The position numbers and the translations under genes were made by a program. Of a stretch of 42,980 nucleotides of DNA, positions 35,080 through 42,513 are shown piece after piece. Within the stretch, counting starts at the first letter, position 1, and each line of letters opens with the position of its first letter. Origin of the DNA: Ilumatobacteraceae bacterium (GTDB lineage: Bacteria > Actinomycetota > Acidimicrobiia > Acidimicrobiales > Ilumatobacteraceae); assembly GCA_017859395.1 (NCBI GenBank), contig JAFMNE010000018.1:1-42980 (forward strand), given 5' to 3'. A model generated the notes under the pieces. It made no database searches, was not told the origin of the DNA, and saw nothing but the letters and a program-made list of their open reading frames with translations.

Positions 35080-35502
35080 TCAGTCGTGGAGTCGGGTGAT
35101 GCAGGTGGAGCACGTGCCGGTGACGCGCACATCGATACCGGCAGCATGAAAGTCGGACCCGGCACCGAGCTGGGTGCGCAGGGCATCGACCGCGTCGGTC
35201 GCGTGATGGGTGGTGGCACCACACAGTGAGCACACGAGGTGGATCACGTCGTCGGGGTGGGCGACTTCCCAGGTGCTGGCCTCATCGGTGAGGCGAGATT
35301 CGCGCACTAAGTCGAGGTCGGCGAATAGGCCAAGGGTGCGATACACCGACGAGGAGTTGATGCCGGGGTCGAGTTCGTGGACCGCGGCAACGATTTCGGC
35401 GGCGCTCAGGTGACGGCCGGTGGAATTCAATACGTCCCATACGACGCGTCGTGGTCGGGTCATACGGTGGTCGCTCGCGCGCAGGGTGGCTTCGAGCAGC
35501 AT
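35080..35502 (-). CDS. nur: Fur family metal regulator, probable nickel regulator Nur
   Basis: A 140-residue Fur-family protein. The winged helix is at residues 10-70 (TRPRRVVWDVLNSTGRHLSAAEI, NSSSVYRTLGLFADLDL). The metal sites are in HPDDVIHLVCSLCGATTHH, and two CxxC pairs (CSLC, CSTC) make a structural zinc site. It is divergent from a CbiMQO-type importer whose promoter holds a near-consensus Nur box, which is why I favour Nur over Zur or Fur. A -10 element TAGTGT (35514-35509) lies exactly 6 bases before ATG 35502, so the transcript is probably leaderless. Zur remains the main alternative. Confidence 0.82.
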   Translation of the reverse strand: MLLEATLRASDHRMTRPRRVVWDVLNSTGRHLSAAEIVAAVHELDPGINSSSVYRTLGLFADLDLVRESRLTDEASTWEVAHPDDVIHLVCSLCGATTHHATDAVDALRTQLGAGSDFHAAGIDVRVTGTCSTCITRLHD

Positions 35503-35598
35503 GCGCGCACACTAGGTGATGGAGCAGGTGTTCGGAATAGGGGTCGACCTCTACCGGTTATGAAGGGCCTCGGCGATTCCGGTGCCGCGATGGCGTTA

Positions 35599-35638
35599 TT
35601 GCGAATCAGTTGCATTTGTGTCCGCAACCGTTTAGTGT
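35599..35638 (+). promoter_or_regulatory. Promoter with overlapping Nur box for the metal importer
   Basis: The -35 hexamer TTGCAT (35610-35615) and -10 hexamer TAGTGT (35633-35638) are exactly 17 bases apart. TTGCGA (35599-35604), 5 bases, then TTGCAT matches the Nur operator reported for Streptomyces (tTGCaa-N5-ttGCAA) at 10 of 12 positions. The right half-site is the -35 element, so a bound repressor would block RNA polymerase directly. The predicted leader to ATG 35694 is about 50 bases. No cobalamin-riboswitch core is visible. Confidence 0.68.
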
Positions 35639-35693
35639 CAAAACCAATCCGGTGACCGCGCCCCCCGCGGTCCCCGGTGAAGGGATAGACGAC

Positions 35694-36701
35694 ATGTTTG
35701 ACACGCCAGCCATCGTCGCCATGCACGCACCCGATGGTTTCTTGGAGCCAGGCGTCGCCGTCGTCACCGCCGTGATCGCCGTCGTGGTGACCGCCATCGG
35801 TCTGCGCCGCGCAACCGACGAACTCGGTGACCGCCAAGTCCCCCTGGCCGGTCTCGCTGCGGCGTTCATCTTCGCGGCGCAGATGTTCAACTTCCCGGTC
35901 GCGGCGGGCACCACCGGCCACCTGCTCGGCGGCGCACTTGCCGCGATCTTGCTCGGCCCCTGGGTCGGTTCGTTGATCGTCACCGTCGTGGTCGTGGTGC
36001 AGGCGGTGCTCTTCGCTGACGGCGGGTTGACTGCTCTGGGTTACAACACCATCAACATGTCGATCGTGACCGCGTTTGGCGGATGGGCTGCGTTCCGGCT
36101 GCTGCGCCGCGTGATGCCCGCGAACTCTGCGGGAGTGGTCGGGGCGACCGCGTTGGCCGCCGGTATCTCGGTGGTGCTGTCGTCGGCAGCATTCTCGATT
36201 GAGTGGCTCTTCGGCGCGTCGGCACCGGTCGCGTTCGACACCGTGTTCGGCGCAATGGTCGGTGTACATGCCCTGATCGGCATCGGCGAAGGCCTCATTA
36301 GCGCACTGGTGATTGCTGCGGTGCTCGCTGCGCGCCCCGATCTTGTTGCCGGTGCCGCAGATCTCGACCTCGCCGACCTCTCACGTCCGGCGCGCGTCGG
36401 TACGCGTACGTTCGTTATCGGAGCGTTCTTGTCCACAATTGTGGTCGCGGCTGTCGTCAGCCAGTTCGCGGTTGACAACCCTGATGGTCTCGAAAAAGTC
36501 GCCGAGGACGAGGGGTTCATCTCCAGCGCCCGTGACCACGCTCTCGACTCGAGCATCTTTGCCGACTACGCCACCTCTGGTGTCGACAACGCCACGGTGT
36601 CGCTCGCGGTGGCCGGCGTGGCCGGCGTGCTCATCACCTTGGCGGTGGGTTATGGCCTTCTTGGGGCCAGCCGGCTTGGCCGTCGCACCCAGGGTGCCTG
36701 A
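35694..36701 (+). CDS. cbiM: ECF nickel/cobalt transporter S component, CbiM fused to PDGLE (NikMN-like) domain
   Basis: A 335-residue membrane protein. CbiM/NikM begins MHAPDGFLEPG at residues 10-20, with about seven hydrophobic segments (FNFPVAAGTTGHLLGGALAAILLGPW is the conserved core). From about residue 235 comes a second domain with NPDGLEKVAEDEG flanked by two helices, the PDGLE/NikN type. It captures Ni2+ or Co2+ for the CbiQO module next door. ATG 35694 has GAAGGG upstream, but the metal-binding Met-His of the family would then be internal; ATG 35721 would place it at the terminus. It is first in a three-gene operon. Confidence 0.88.
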   Translation: MFDTPAIVAMHAPDGFLEPGVAVVTAVIAVVVTAIGLRRATDELGDRQVPLAGLAAAFIFAAQMFNFPVAAGTTGHLLGGALAAILLGPWVGSLIVTVVVVVQAVLFADGGLTALGYNTINMSIVTAFGGWAAFRLLRRVMPANSAGVVGATALAAGISVVLSSAAFSIEWLFGASAPVAFDTVFGAMVGVHALIGIGEGLISALVIAAVLAARPDLVAGAADLDLADLSRPARVGTRTFVIGAFLSTIVVAAVVSQFAVDNPDGLEKVAEDEGFISSARDHALDSSIFADYATSGVDNATVSLAVAGVAGVLITLAVGYGLLGASRLGRRTQGA

Positions 36702-36704
36702 TCA

Positions 36705-37472
36705 ATGGGTGGTGGGCACGGTTCCTCGGTCGATCGGCTGCATCTCGCTGGCGACACGATCATTCATCGGCTCGCACCACACGTGAAGATTGTCGCCACA
36801 TTCGCTTTCGTGATCAGTGTGGCGATTTCGCCGCGTCAACGCGTTGAGGTATTCGCCGTCGCGTTCGCCTGTGTGCTCACGCTCATCATGGTGGCGCGCA
36901 TTCCACTCCGGGTGTGGTTGGCCCGCTGCGCGGTGATTTTGCCGTTCATGACCATGGCGGTGCTGGTGCCCTTTGTGGGCGGCGGAGAGCAGACCGAGGT
37001 GCTGGGCGTGTCATTGTCGACCGATGGCCTGTGGGCAGCGTTCAACATCGCGGCCAAGGCGCTCATTGGCGCGTCGGCATCCATCGTTTTGGCGGCAACG
37101 ACACCGGTGACCGGCCTGTTGGAGGGCTTTGCGCGGTTACGGGTGCCACGCGTGCTGATCTCCATTGTGGCGTTCATGATTCGTTATCTCGATCTGCTGG
37201 TTGCCCAGCTCGGCAGGATGCGCACCGCCATGGTGGCCCGCGCGCACGATCCACGCTGGCTGTGGCAGGCCAAACCCATCGCGTCGTCAGCTGGTGCGTT
37301 GTTCGTGCGTTCCTACGAGCGTGGTGAGCGGGTGCACCAGGCCATGCTCGCGCGTGGGTACACCGGTGTAATGCCCGACCTAGTGGAGCAGTCGCGGCCC
37401 CGGTCGGACTGGTGGGCAGCGATCGTCGTGCCGGCTCCGGTGGTTGCCGTGTTGGTGTTGAGACTGTTGTGA
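36705..37472 (+). CDS. cbiQ: ECF transporter T component CbiQ
   Basis: A 255-residue membrane protein with about five hydrophobic helices and the two coupling-helix signatures: ARAHD near residues 177-181 and ERGERVHQAMLARGYTG further on, both of the Ala-Arg-Gly type that docks to the ATPases. It links the CbiM S component to CbiO. It is 3 bp after cbiM. The start is ATG 36705. Confidence 0.9.
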   Translation: MGGGHGSSVDRLHLAGDTIIHRLAPHVKIVATFAFVISVAISPRQRVEVFAVAFACVLTLIMVARIPLRVWLARCAVILPFMTMAVLVPFVGGGEQTEVLGVSLSTDGLWAAFNIAAKALIGASASIVLAATTPVTGLLEGFARLRVPRVLISIVAFMIRYLDLLVAQLGRMRTAMVARAHDPRWLWQAKPIASSAGALFVRSYERGERVHQAMLARGYTGVMPDLVEQSRPRSDWWAAIVVPAPVVAVLVLRLL

Positions 37473-37482
37473 GGAGATCGTT

Positions 37483-38226
37483 ATGAGTTGTGCACCATTG
37501 AGTGTGGATGGGTTGTGCTTTACCTACCCCGGGGAGCATCACCGGGCACTTGACGGTTTCGGTCTTCAGGTCGCTGCCGGTGAACGGGTGGCGGTACTCG
37601 GTCCGAACGGGTCGGGAAAGACCACGTTCGTGATGCATCTGAATGGTTTGCATCAGTTGCAGCGAGGCGCGATCACCATCGGTGATCTTGAGATGTGCGA
37701 TGACAACCTGGCTGAGATTCGCCGGCGGGTCGGTGCGGTATTCCAAGATGCCGACGACCAGTTGTTCATGCCGAGTGTGCGTGCCGATGTTGCATTCGGG
37801 CCGGCAAACCTCGGGGTGCCCAAGGCTGAACGCGACGCCATTGTGGAACGGGCCCTCACTCAGGTGGGCGCGATGGATCTCATCGATCGCACACCGCATC
37901 ACCTGAGCGGGGGAGAGAAGCGTCGAGTGGCGATCGCTACCGTGCTGGCGATGGATCCGCACATGCTCGTGCTCGACGAGCCCACCTCGGGTCTCGACCC
38001 TTTCGGTCGCCGTGAGTTGGCAGATCTGTTGGTGTCGTTGCCCCAGACCCAGTTGGTGGTCACCCACGATCTTCCCTTCGCGTTGCAGATCTGCCCGCGA
38101 TCGGTGGTGGTGAGTGGCGGCCGCGTGGTGGCCGATGGCCCCACAGCGGAGGTGCTGGCCGATACTGCGTTGCTGGAAGAGAACCGTCTCGAGTTGCCCT
38201 ACGGCTTTGACCCCAGCCGTGTCTGA
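37483..38226 (+). CDS. cbiO: ECF transporter ATPase CbiO
   Basis: A 247-residue ABC ATPase. Walker A GPNGSGKT is at residues 40-47, the Q-loop is AVFQDADDQLFMPSV (the ECF type), the signature HHLSGGEKRRVAIATVL, Walker B MLVLDEPTSGLD and switch His VVTHDL. It powers nickel or cobalt import with CbiM and CbiQ as a homodimer. GAGGAG lies just before ATG 37483, 10 bp after cbiQ. The operon ends here, converging on the DHPS-like gene with a 46-bp gap and no strong hairpin. Confidence 0.93.
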   Translation: MSCAPLSVDGLCFTYPGEHHRALDGFGLQVAAGERVAVLGPNGSGKTTFVMHLNGLHQLQRGAITIGDLEMCDDNLAEIRRRVGAVFQDADDQLFMPSVRADVAFGPANLGVPKAERDAIVERALTQVGAMDLIDRTPHHLSGGEKRRVAIATVLAMDPHMLVLDEPTSGLDPFGRRELADLLVSLPQTQLVVTHDLPFALQICPRSVVVSGGRVVADGPTAEVLADTALLEENRLELPYGFDPSRV

Positions 38227-38272
38227 CCTCGGTCGCGAGTGATCCCCGGCGTTGCTCGGGCAGTCGCCGTGG

Positions 38273-39160
38273 TCAAGAACACAGGCGGGCCATGTCGAGC
38301 ACCGGTTGCACCCGGGCGACTTCGTGGCTGCGAATCAGTCCCGCGCGGGCCTGCACCGCGAGCACGGCCATTGCGGTTTCTGCCACCCGTGCTTCATCGT
38401 GGAACAGGTACACCGACGAGGCCATGGTGACGCAGGTCGGCCAACCCAGCGAACGGAAGCGGAACGACTGCACCAAATTGTCGGTTTGGTAGCGCACTCG
38501 CGCGGGCCCATCGGGAAGGTTCAGAGCAAAACCGAAACCCGGGTCGATCCAGATGCGTTCCACACCCGCGCCGCAGATCATGTCGAGGCGTTCGGTGAAG
38601 AAGGCCATCTGCTCATCGATCATCCGCTCGGCGGTGGGAACGTCATCACCTGATCGGGCGGTGGTGCCCGGCGTGTAACACAGGATCAAGCCGGCCTCAT
38701 GGGCGGCGATCGATTCGTAAAGGGCGGCGTCGTCCACTCGTCCCGTGAGGTTGATGACCGCGGCGCCGGCATCGAGGGCGGCGACAGCGACCTCGGTGTG
38801 GTACGTCTCCACCGACACCAAGATGTTCTCGTCGACGAGGGCACGCACAACGGGTAACAAGGTGTCGATCTGGCGTGCAATGTCGACGAGGTCGGCGTTG
38901 GTTCCGGTGGACTCGGCACCGATGTCCACCATCGCTGCGCCTTCGAGGGTCATACGTCGTGCGCGGTAGAGCGCGGCATCAAGGTCGTGCACGATGCTCT
39001 CGCGGTACGACGAGTCGCGCGACAGGTTCATCACGCCGAGTTGGTACGGCTCATCGTGGAGGGTGCGGTCCTGACGGGGAAAATGCAATGAGCGCACGGG
39101 TGCTGTGGCTACGTCGCGGTGAGCAGACCACAACTCCAAGAGATGGTCAGGCGTGATCAT
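38273..39160 (-). CDS. Dihydropteroate-synthase-like TIM-barrel protein with degenerate active site
   Basis: A 295-residue protein of DHPS fold: LGVMNLSRDSS replaces NVTPDSFSDGG, MVDIGAEST fits the DVGGEST strand, IDPGFGFALNLPDG keeps the DPGFGF motif and LIRSHEVARV keeps the last Arg and His. Key residues are lost: STRPG reads STGTN, SVDT reads SVET, and the Lys of SRKS is replaced (MASSV), so the pterin and pABA sites are not standard. It is 42 bp after folK on the same strand, in folate-gene context. It may have another substrate, and true folP would then lie elsewhere. The start is ATG 39160. Confidence 0.75.
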   Translation of the reverse strand: MITPDHLLELWSAHRDVATAPVRSLHFPRQDRTLHDEPYQLGVMNLSRDSSYRESIVHDLDAALYRARRMTLEGAAMVDIGAESTGTNADLVDIARQIDTLLPVVRALVDENILVSVETYHTEVAVAALDAGAAVINLTGRVDDAALYESIAAHEAGLILCYTPGTTARSGDDVPTAERMIDEQMAFFTERLDMICGAGVERIWIDPGFGFALNLPDGPARVRYQTDNLVQSFRFRSLGWPTCVTMASSVYLFHDEARVAETAMAVLAVQARAGLIRSHEVARVQPVLDMARLCS

Positions 39161-39202
39161 GATGGTGTCCTCGCTGCGAGTGGTGGGTGAGCAGTGGTCT
39201 GG

Positions 39203-39760
39203 TCAGGCGATGTTGTCATGTAACCGGCTATCCACCTCATCGTCGTGGCGATGCCACTGCTGGGCGACAACGGTGAGGTCTCCGTCGACGACGGGGAGGT
39301 CGGCCAACAGGTCAGACATCGGCCGTCCGAGCACTGGGTGGATCATGTCGGGGGTCACATCGCACACCGGCACCAGAACGAAACGGCGTTCGTGCTGTCG
39401 AGGGTGTGGCACGTAGAGGTCATCGTCGTTGCTGATGTGGCTGCCGTGTATGAGCAGGTCGAGATCGAGGGTGCGTGGGCCCCAGCGGATGCGTCGCACA
39501 CGAGCGCGGTCTGCCTCAATGAGGTGCAGCGCCGCCAGCAGGCCGGTGGCTGATCGCGTGGTTGTAGCGGCGAGCGCAGCGTTGAGGTACGGGCCCTGCT
39601 GATCGGGCCCGCCCACGGGTGCGGTCTCGTACAGCGCCGACACGGCGGTGATTTCCACGTGGTCGAGCGCGTCGATCGCGCCAACCGCGGCGCGTAGGTG
39701 CTCAAGTCGATCGCCTAGGTTCGAGCCAAGTGCGATCAGGCTGTGAACGGTGTTGGACAT
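39203..39760 (-). CDS. folK: 2-amino-4-hydroxy-6-hydroxymethyldihydropteridine pyrophosphokinase
   Basis: A 185-residue HPPK with the signature GSNLGDR at residues 12-18, PVGGPDQQGPYLNAA, and RIRWGPRTLDLDLLIHG, whose two Asp residues bind magnesium. It transfers pyrophosphate from ATP to the pterin in folate synthesis and looks complete. The C-terminus extends about 25 residues beyond E. coli FolK. It sits between an F420-type LLM gene (12 bp upstream) and the DHPS-like gene. The start is ATG 39760. Confidence 0.93.
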   Translation of the reverse strand: MSNTVHSLIALGSNLGDRLEHLRAAVGAIDALDHVEITAVSALYETAPVGGPDQQGPYLNAALAATTTRSATGLLAALHLIEADRARVRRIRWGPRTLDLDLLIHGSHISNDDDLYVPHPRQHERRFVLVPVCDVTPDMIHPVLGRPMSDLLADLPVVDGDLTVVAQQWHRHDDEVDSRLHDNIA

Positions 39761-39772
39761 TCTGAGAGGGGA

Positions 39773-40711
39773 TCAGGTGCCAGCCAGGGCGGCAACAACT
39801 GGCGCGAACGTGTCGATGGCGTCGAGTTGCACCGTGACGTACGAGCCCTGCCAGCGGTCGCGCTGCTCCACCAGTTCATCGGCGATCTGTTCGGCGGAGC
39901 CCACCATGGTGTGCGGGCTCGCCAAGATGGTGGCGGCATCGATGCCCATGGCGCCACCCACTTTCTCTGCGACGGTGTCGCGATCGTCGGTGACGTTGGT
40001 GACGAACTTCAAGATGCTGATCTCAAGGTCGTCGAAACGGTCGCCAGCGGCATCGCGCACCCAAGTGAGTTTCTCGTCGGTGGCGTCAGCCGACATCGAT
40101 GCGATGGCTGCTGGTCCGAATGATCCGGCACCGACGTTCGGGTTCACGCCAACGATGTCGGCGAGTCGTGCGGCGGTGGACAGCACGCGCTTGCCACCAC
40201 CACCGACGATGAGCGGCGGCCCACCGGCCTGCACTGGCTTGGGCATGCCGTTCATCTCGGTGATCGTGTAGTGCTCGCCGGAGTAGGAGAACGGTTCGGG
40301 CCCCCAGAGGCCACGGAGGACCTCGATGGCTTCGATCATGCGGCTGATGCGGGTGCCGGCGCTGTCGTGAGGCACACCGGTCCAGCGGTAGTCGTCATCC
40401 ATCCAGCCGGCCCCCACGCCAACCTCGAGTCGGCCGTCGCTGAGCAGGTCGATGGTGGCGGTGTCTTTTGCGAGCAGTGCCGGGTGCCGGAAGTCGTTGG
40501 CGAACACCAGTGATCCGACGCGCAGGTTGGTGGTGGCGGCCGCCGCAGCGGTCAGTGCCGGGATGACCCCCAGTTGGTCGCCGTAGTGATCGGGCATGAG
40601 CAGAGCCGAATAACCGAGTTCTTCTGCTTTGCGGGCGGTGGCGACCCAGTCGGCACCGGATGAGGCTTTGGCGGCCATGAGGCCGAAACGGAACGGTCGG
40701 GGATGAGCCAT
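39773..40711 (-). CDS. LLM-class F420-dependent oxidoreductase (MSMEG_2516-like)
   Basis: A 312-residue luciferase-like TIM barrel. It starts RPFRFGLMAAKASSGADWV, with AEELGYSALLMPDHYGDQLG, GRLEVGVGAGWMDDDYRWTG and MVGSAEQIADELVEQRDRW. These are marks of the actinobacterial F420-binding subgroup, distinct from the SsuD-like LLM at 27231. The substrate is unknown. The start is ATG 40711. It leads the minus-strand run LLM-folK-DHPS-like and is divergent from the SulP gene over 217 bp holding a CRP-type site. Confidence 0.87.
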   Translation of the reverse strand: MAHPRPFRFGLMAAKASSGADWVATARKAEELGYSALLMPDHYGDQLGVIPALTAAAAATTNLRVGSLVFANDFRHPALLAKDTATIDLLSDGRLEVGVGAGWMDDDYRWTGVPHDSAGTRISRMIEAIEVLRGLWGPEPFSYSGEHYTITEMNGMPKPVQAGGPPLIVGGGGKRVLSTAARLADIVGVNPNVGAGSFGPAAIASMSADATDEKLTWVRDAAGDRFDDLEISILKFVTNVTDDRDTVAEKVGGAMGIDAATILASPHTMVGSAEQIADELVEQRDRWQGSYVTVQLDAIDTFAPVVAALAGT

Positions 40712-40785
40712 GAACCGACCCTAGTTCGCGCCTGTTCTGATCTCTCGGAGCGCAGATCGTCGACGTCTGGCGCGGTACTGCCTCG

Positions 40786-40803
40786 GCGTGACGTGGGTCA
40801 CGC
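40786..40803. promoter_or_regulatory. 18-bp inverted repeat with CRP-type core upstream of SulP
   Basis: Seven-bp arms GCGTGAC and GTCACGC flank a 4-base centre. The core GTGA-N6-TCAC is that of CRP/FNR operators. It lies about 125 bases before the SulP start and 75 before the divergent LLM start, so it could control either. Confidence 0.4.
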
Positions 40804-40928
40804 ACCGCGTTGGCGGCGGCGTGCCTTGTTACGGTGCGCGAGTCGGTGCGTGGTGAGTTCACGCCCGCAGAATCGTGTTGCGCTGATCCCACGGCGTCAC
40901 GGTGCCCCCGTCGACCGAGGAGTCAGCC

Positions 40929-42434
40929 ATGGCCATGCCCACAGTTCCCGTACGCGATGCCCGCGATGACGATGCATCGGTGCTGGCCACATTGCGCTCA
41001 CCATCGCGGCTGCGCATGGAATTGCTGGCGGGTCTCGCCGTCGCGCTCGCGCTGATTCCCGAAGCGATCTCGTTCTCCATTCTCGCCGGTGTCGACCCGC
41101 GTGTCGGTCTGTATGCGTCGTTCACAATGGCAGTCACAATCGCCGTCGTCGGTGGTCGACGGGCGATGATCTCGGCCGCCACTGGGGCGGTTGCACTTGT
41201 GGTGTATCCGGTGGTGACCGAGCACGGTGTGGACTATCTGTTGGCTACGGTGATCGCGGCCGGCGTATTGCAGATTGCGTTGAGCCTCGTGGGGGTGGCG
41301 CGGTTGATGCGGTTCATTCCACGCAGCGTCATGGTCGGGTTCGTGAACGCGCTGGCGATATTGATCTTTTGGGCGCAAGTACCGGAGCTGATCGATGTGC
41401 CTTGGCAGGTCTATCCGCTGGTGGCAATCGGTTTGGCGGCGCTGGTGCTGTTGCCGCGGTTCACCACGGCGGTGCCGGCCCCACTCGTGGTGGTGGTCGG
41501 CCTTGGGGTAGCCACGGCGGTGACCGGGGTGGATGTGCCAACGGTGGGCGACAAGGGTGAGTTGCCAAGCAGCCTTCCGCGTTGGGTGATCCCCGATGTG
41601 CCCTTCACCCTCGACACCTTGCGCATCATCGCGCCCTATGCCTTTGCGATGGCCGTTGTTGGCCTGCTTGAGTCGTTGATGACCGCCAAGTTGGTGGACG
41701 ACATCACCGACACCCATTCCGACAAAACGCGTGAAGGGTGGGGCCAGGGTGTGGCCAATGTGGTGACCGGTTTCTTCGGCGGCATGGGTGGTTGCGCGAT
41801 GATCGGCCAGACGATGATCAACGTGAAGTCGTCACGGGCTCGTACCCGCATCTCCACGTTCGCCGCGGGCGTGTTCTTGTTGGCGTTGGTGGTGGCACTG
41901 GGTGATGTGGTGGCACGGATTCCCATGGCCGCGCTGGTGGCCGTGATGGTGATGGTGTCGGTGGGCACGATGGACTGGCACAGCGTGCGGCCCGCAACGT
42001 TGCGCACCATGCCCGCGAGTGCCACGACGATCATGGTGGTCACGGTGGTGGCCACCATCGGCACGCACAATCTCGCGGTAGGTGTCGGCGCGGGTGTGGT
42101 GGCATCGATGGTGTTCTTCGCCCGTCGCGTGGCGCACTTCACCGAGGTCGTCGCCGTGGATTGGCCCGATGACGACACCCGGGTGTACGCGGTGCGCGGG
42201 GTGTTGTTCTTCGCCTCCAGCAACGACTTGGTGTACCAATTTGATTATGCGGGTGACCCCGTCCAGGTCGTGATCGACCTGTCGGAGGCTCAGATCTACG
42301 ACTCGTCAACGGTTGCAGCTCTCGACGCGGTAGTCACCAAGTACGCCGCGAAGGGCACCGCAGTGGAGATCATCGGTATGAATGAGCCCAGCCGGAAGTG
42401 GCATGAGCTCAGCGGAAGCTTGAGCGGCCACTGA
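40929..42434 (+). CDS. SulP family anion transporter with STAS domain
   Basis: A 501-residue protein with ten to fourteen hydrophobic segments and the SulP hallmarks LVVALALIPEAISFSILAGVDP-like helix 1, GLYASF, and FFGGMGGCAMIGQTMINVKS (a conserved Gly-rich helix). The C-terminal STAS domain (VQVVIDLSEAQIYDSSTVAALDAVV) follows the permease. SulP proteins import sulfate or bicarbonate, with Na+ or H+. The STAS domain has a Ser in DSSTVAAL as in anti-sigma antagonists. GAGGAG precedes ATG 40929. The tRNA fragment lies just after the stop. Confidence 0.9.
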   Translation: MAMPTVPVRDARDDDASVLATLRSPSRLRMELLAGLAVALALIPEAISFSILAGVDPRVGLYASFTMAVTIAVVGGRRAMISAATGAVALVVYPVVTEHGVDYLLATVIAAGVLQIALSLVGVARLMRFIPRSVMVGFVNALAILIFWAQVPELIDVPWQVYPLVAIGLAALVLLPRFTTAVPAPLVVVVGLGVATAVTGVDVPTVGDKGELPSSLPRWVIPDVPFTLDTLRIIAPYAFAMAVVGLLESLMTAKLVDDITDTHSDKTREGWGQGVANVVTGFFGGMGGCAMIGQTMINVKSSRARTRISTFAAGVFLLALVVALGDVVARIPMAALVAVMVMVSVGTMDWHSVRPATLRTMPASATTIMVVTVVATIGTHNLAVGVGAGVVASMVFFARRVAHFTEVVAVDWPDDDTRVYAVRGVLFFASSNDLVYQFDYAGDPVQVVIDLSEAQIYDSSTVAALDAVVTKYAAKGTAVEIIGMNEPSRKWHELSGSLSGH

Positions 42435-42449
42435 CGCGTTAGGTAGGGG

Positions 42450-42473
42450 TGGCCTCGGCAGGATTCGAACTTA
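42450..42473 (-). other. Orphan tRNA 3'-end remnant (possible att site)
   Basis: On the minus strand the 3' half of a tRNA T-arm and the acceptor end are present: TTCGAATCCTGC, then CGAGGCCACC. The 5' T-stem reads GTAAG where GCAGG would be expected for perfect pairing, and no D-arm, anticodon arm or 5' acceptor strand lies upstream. It is not a full tRNA gene. Site-specific integrases use this part of tRNA genes, so it may be a leftover attachment site. The left edge of any such element cannot be seen. Confidence 0.5.
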
Positions 42474-42513
42474 CGTGGATGATGCTGACCACAGTCGCAA
42501 TTTCATACGTTGT

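Noticed and set aside
35503-35693. Cobalamin riboswitch before the ECF transporter
   Set aside because: The conserved GCCACTG-type core and pairing are not present; a promoter with a Nur-like box explains the region better.
42436-42513. Complete tRNA gene
   Set aside because: No D-arm, anticodon stem or 5' acceptor strand can be folded; only the 3' end is recognisable.
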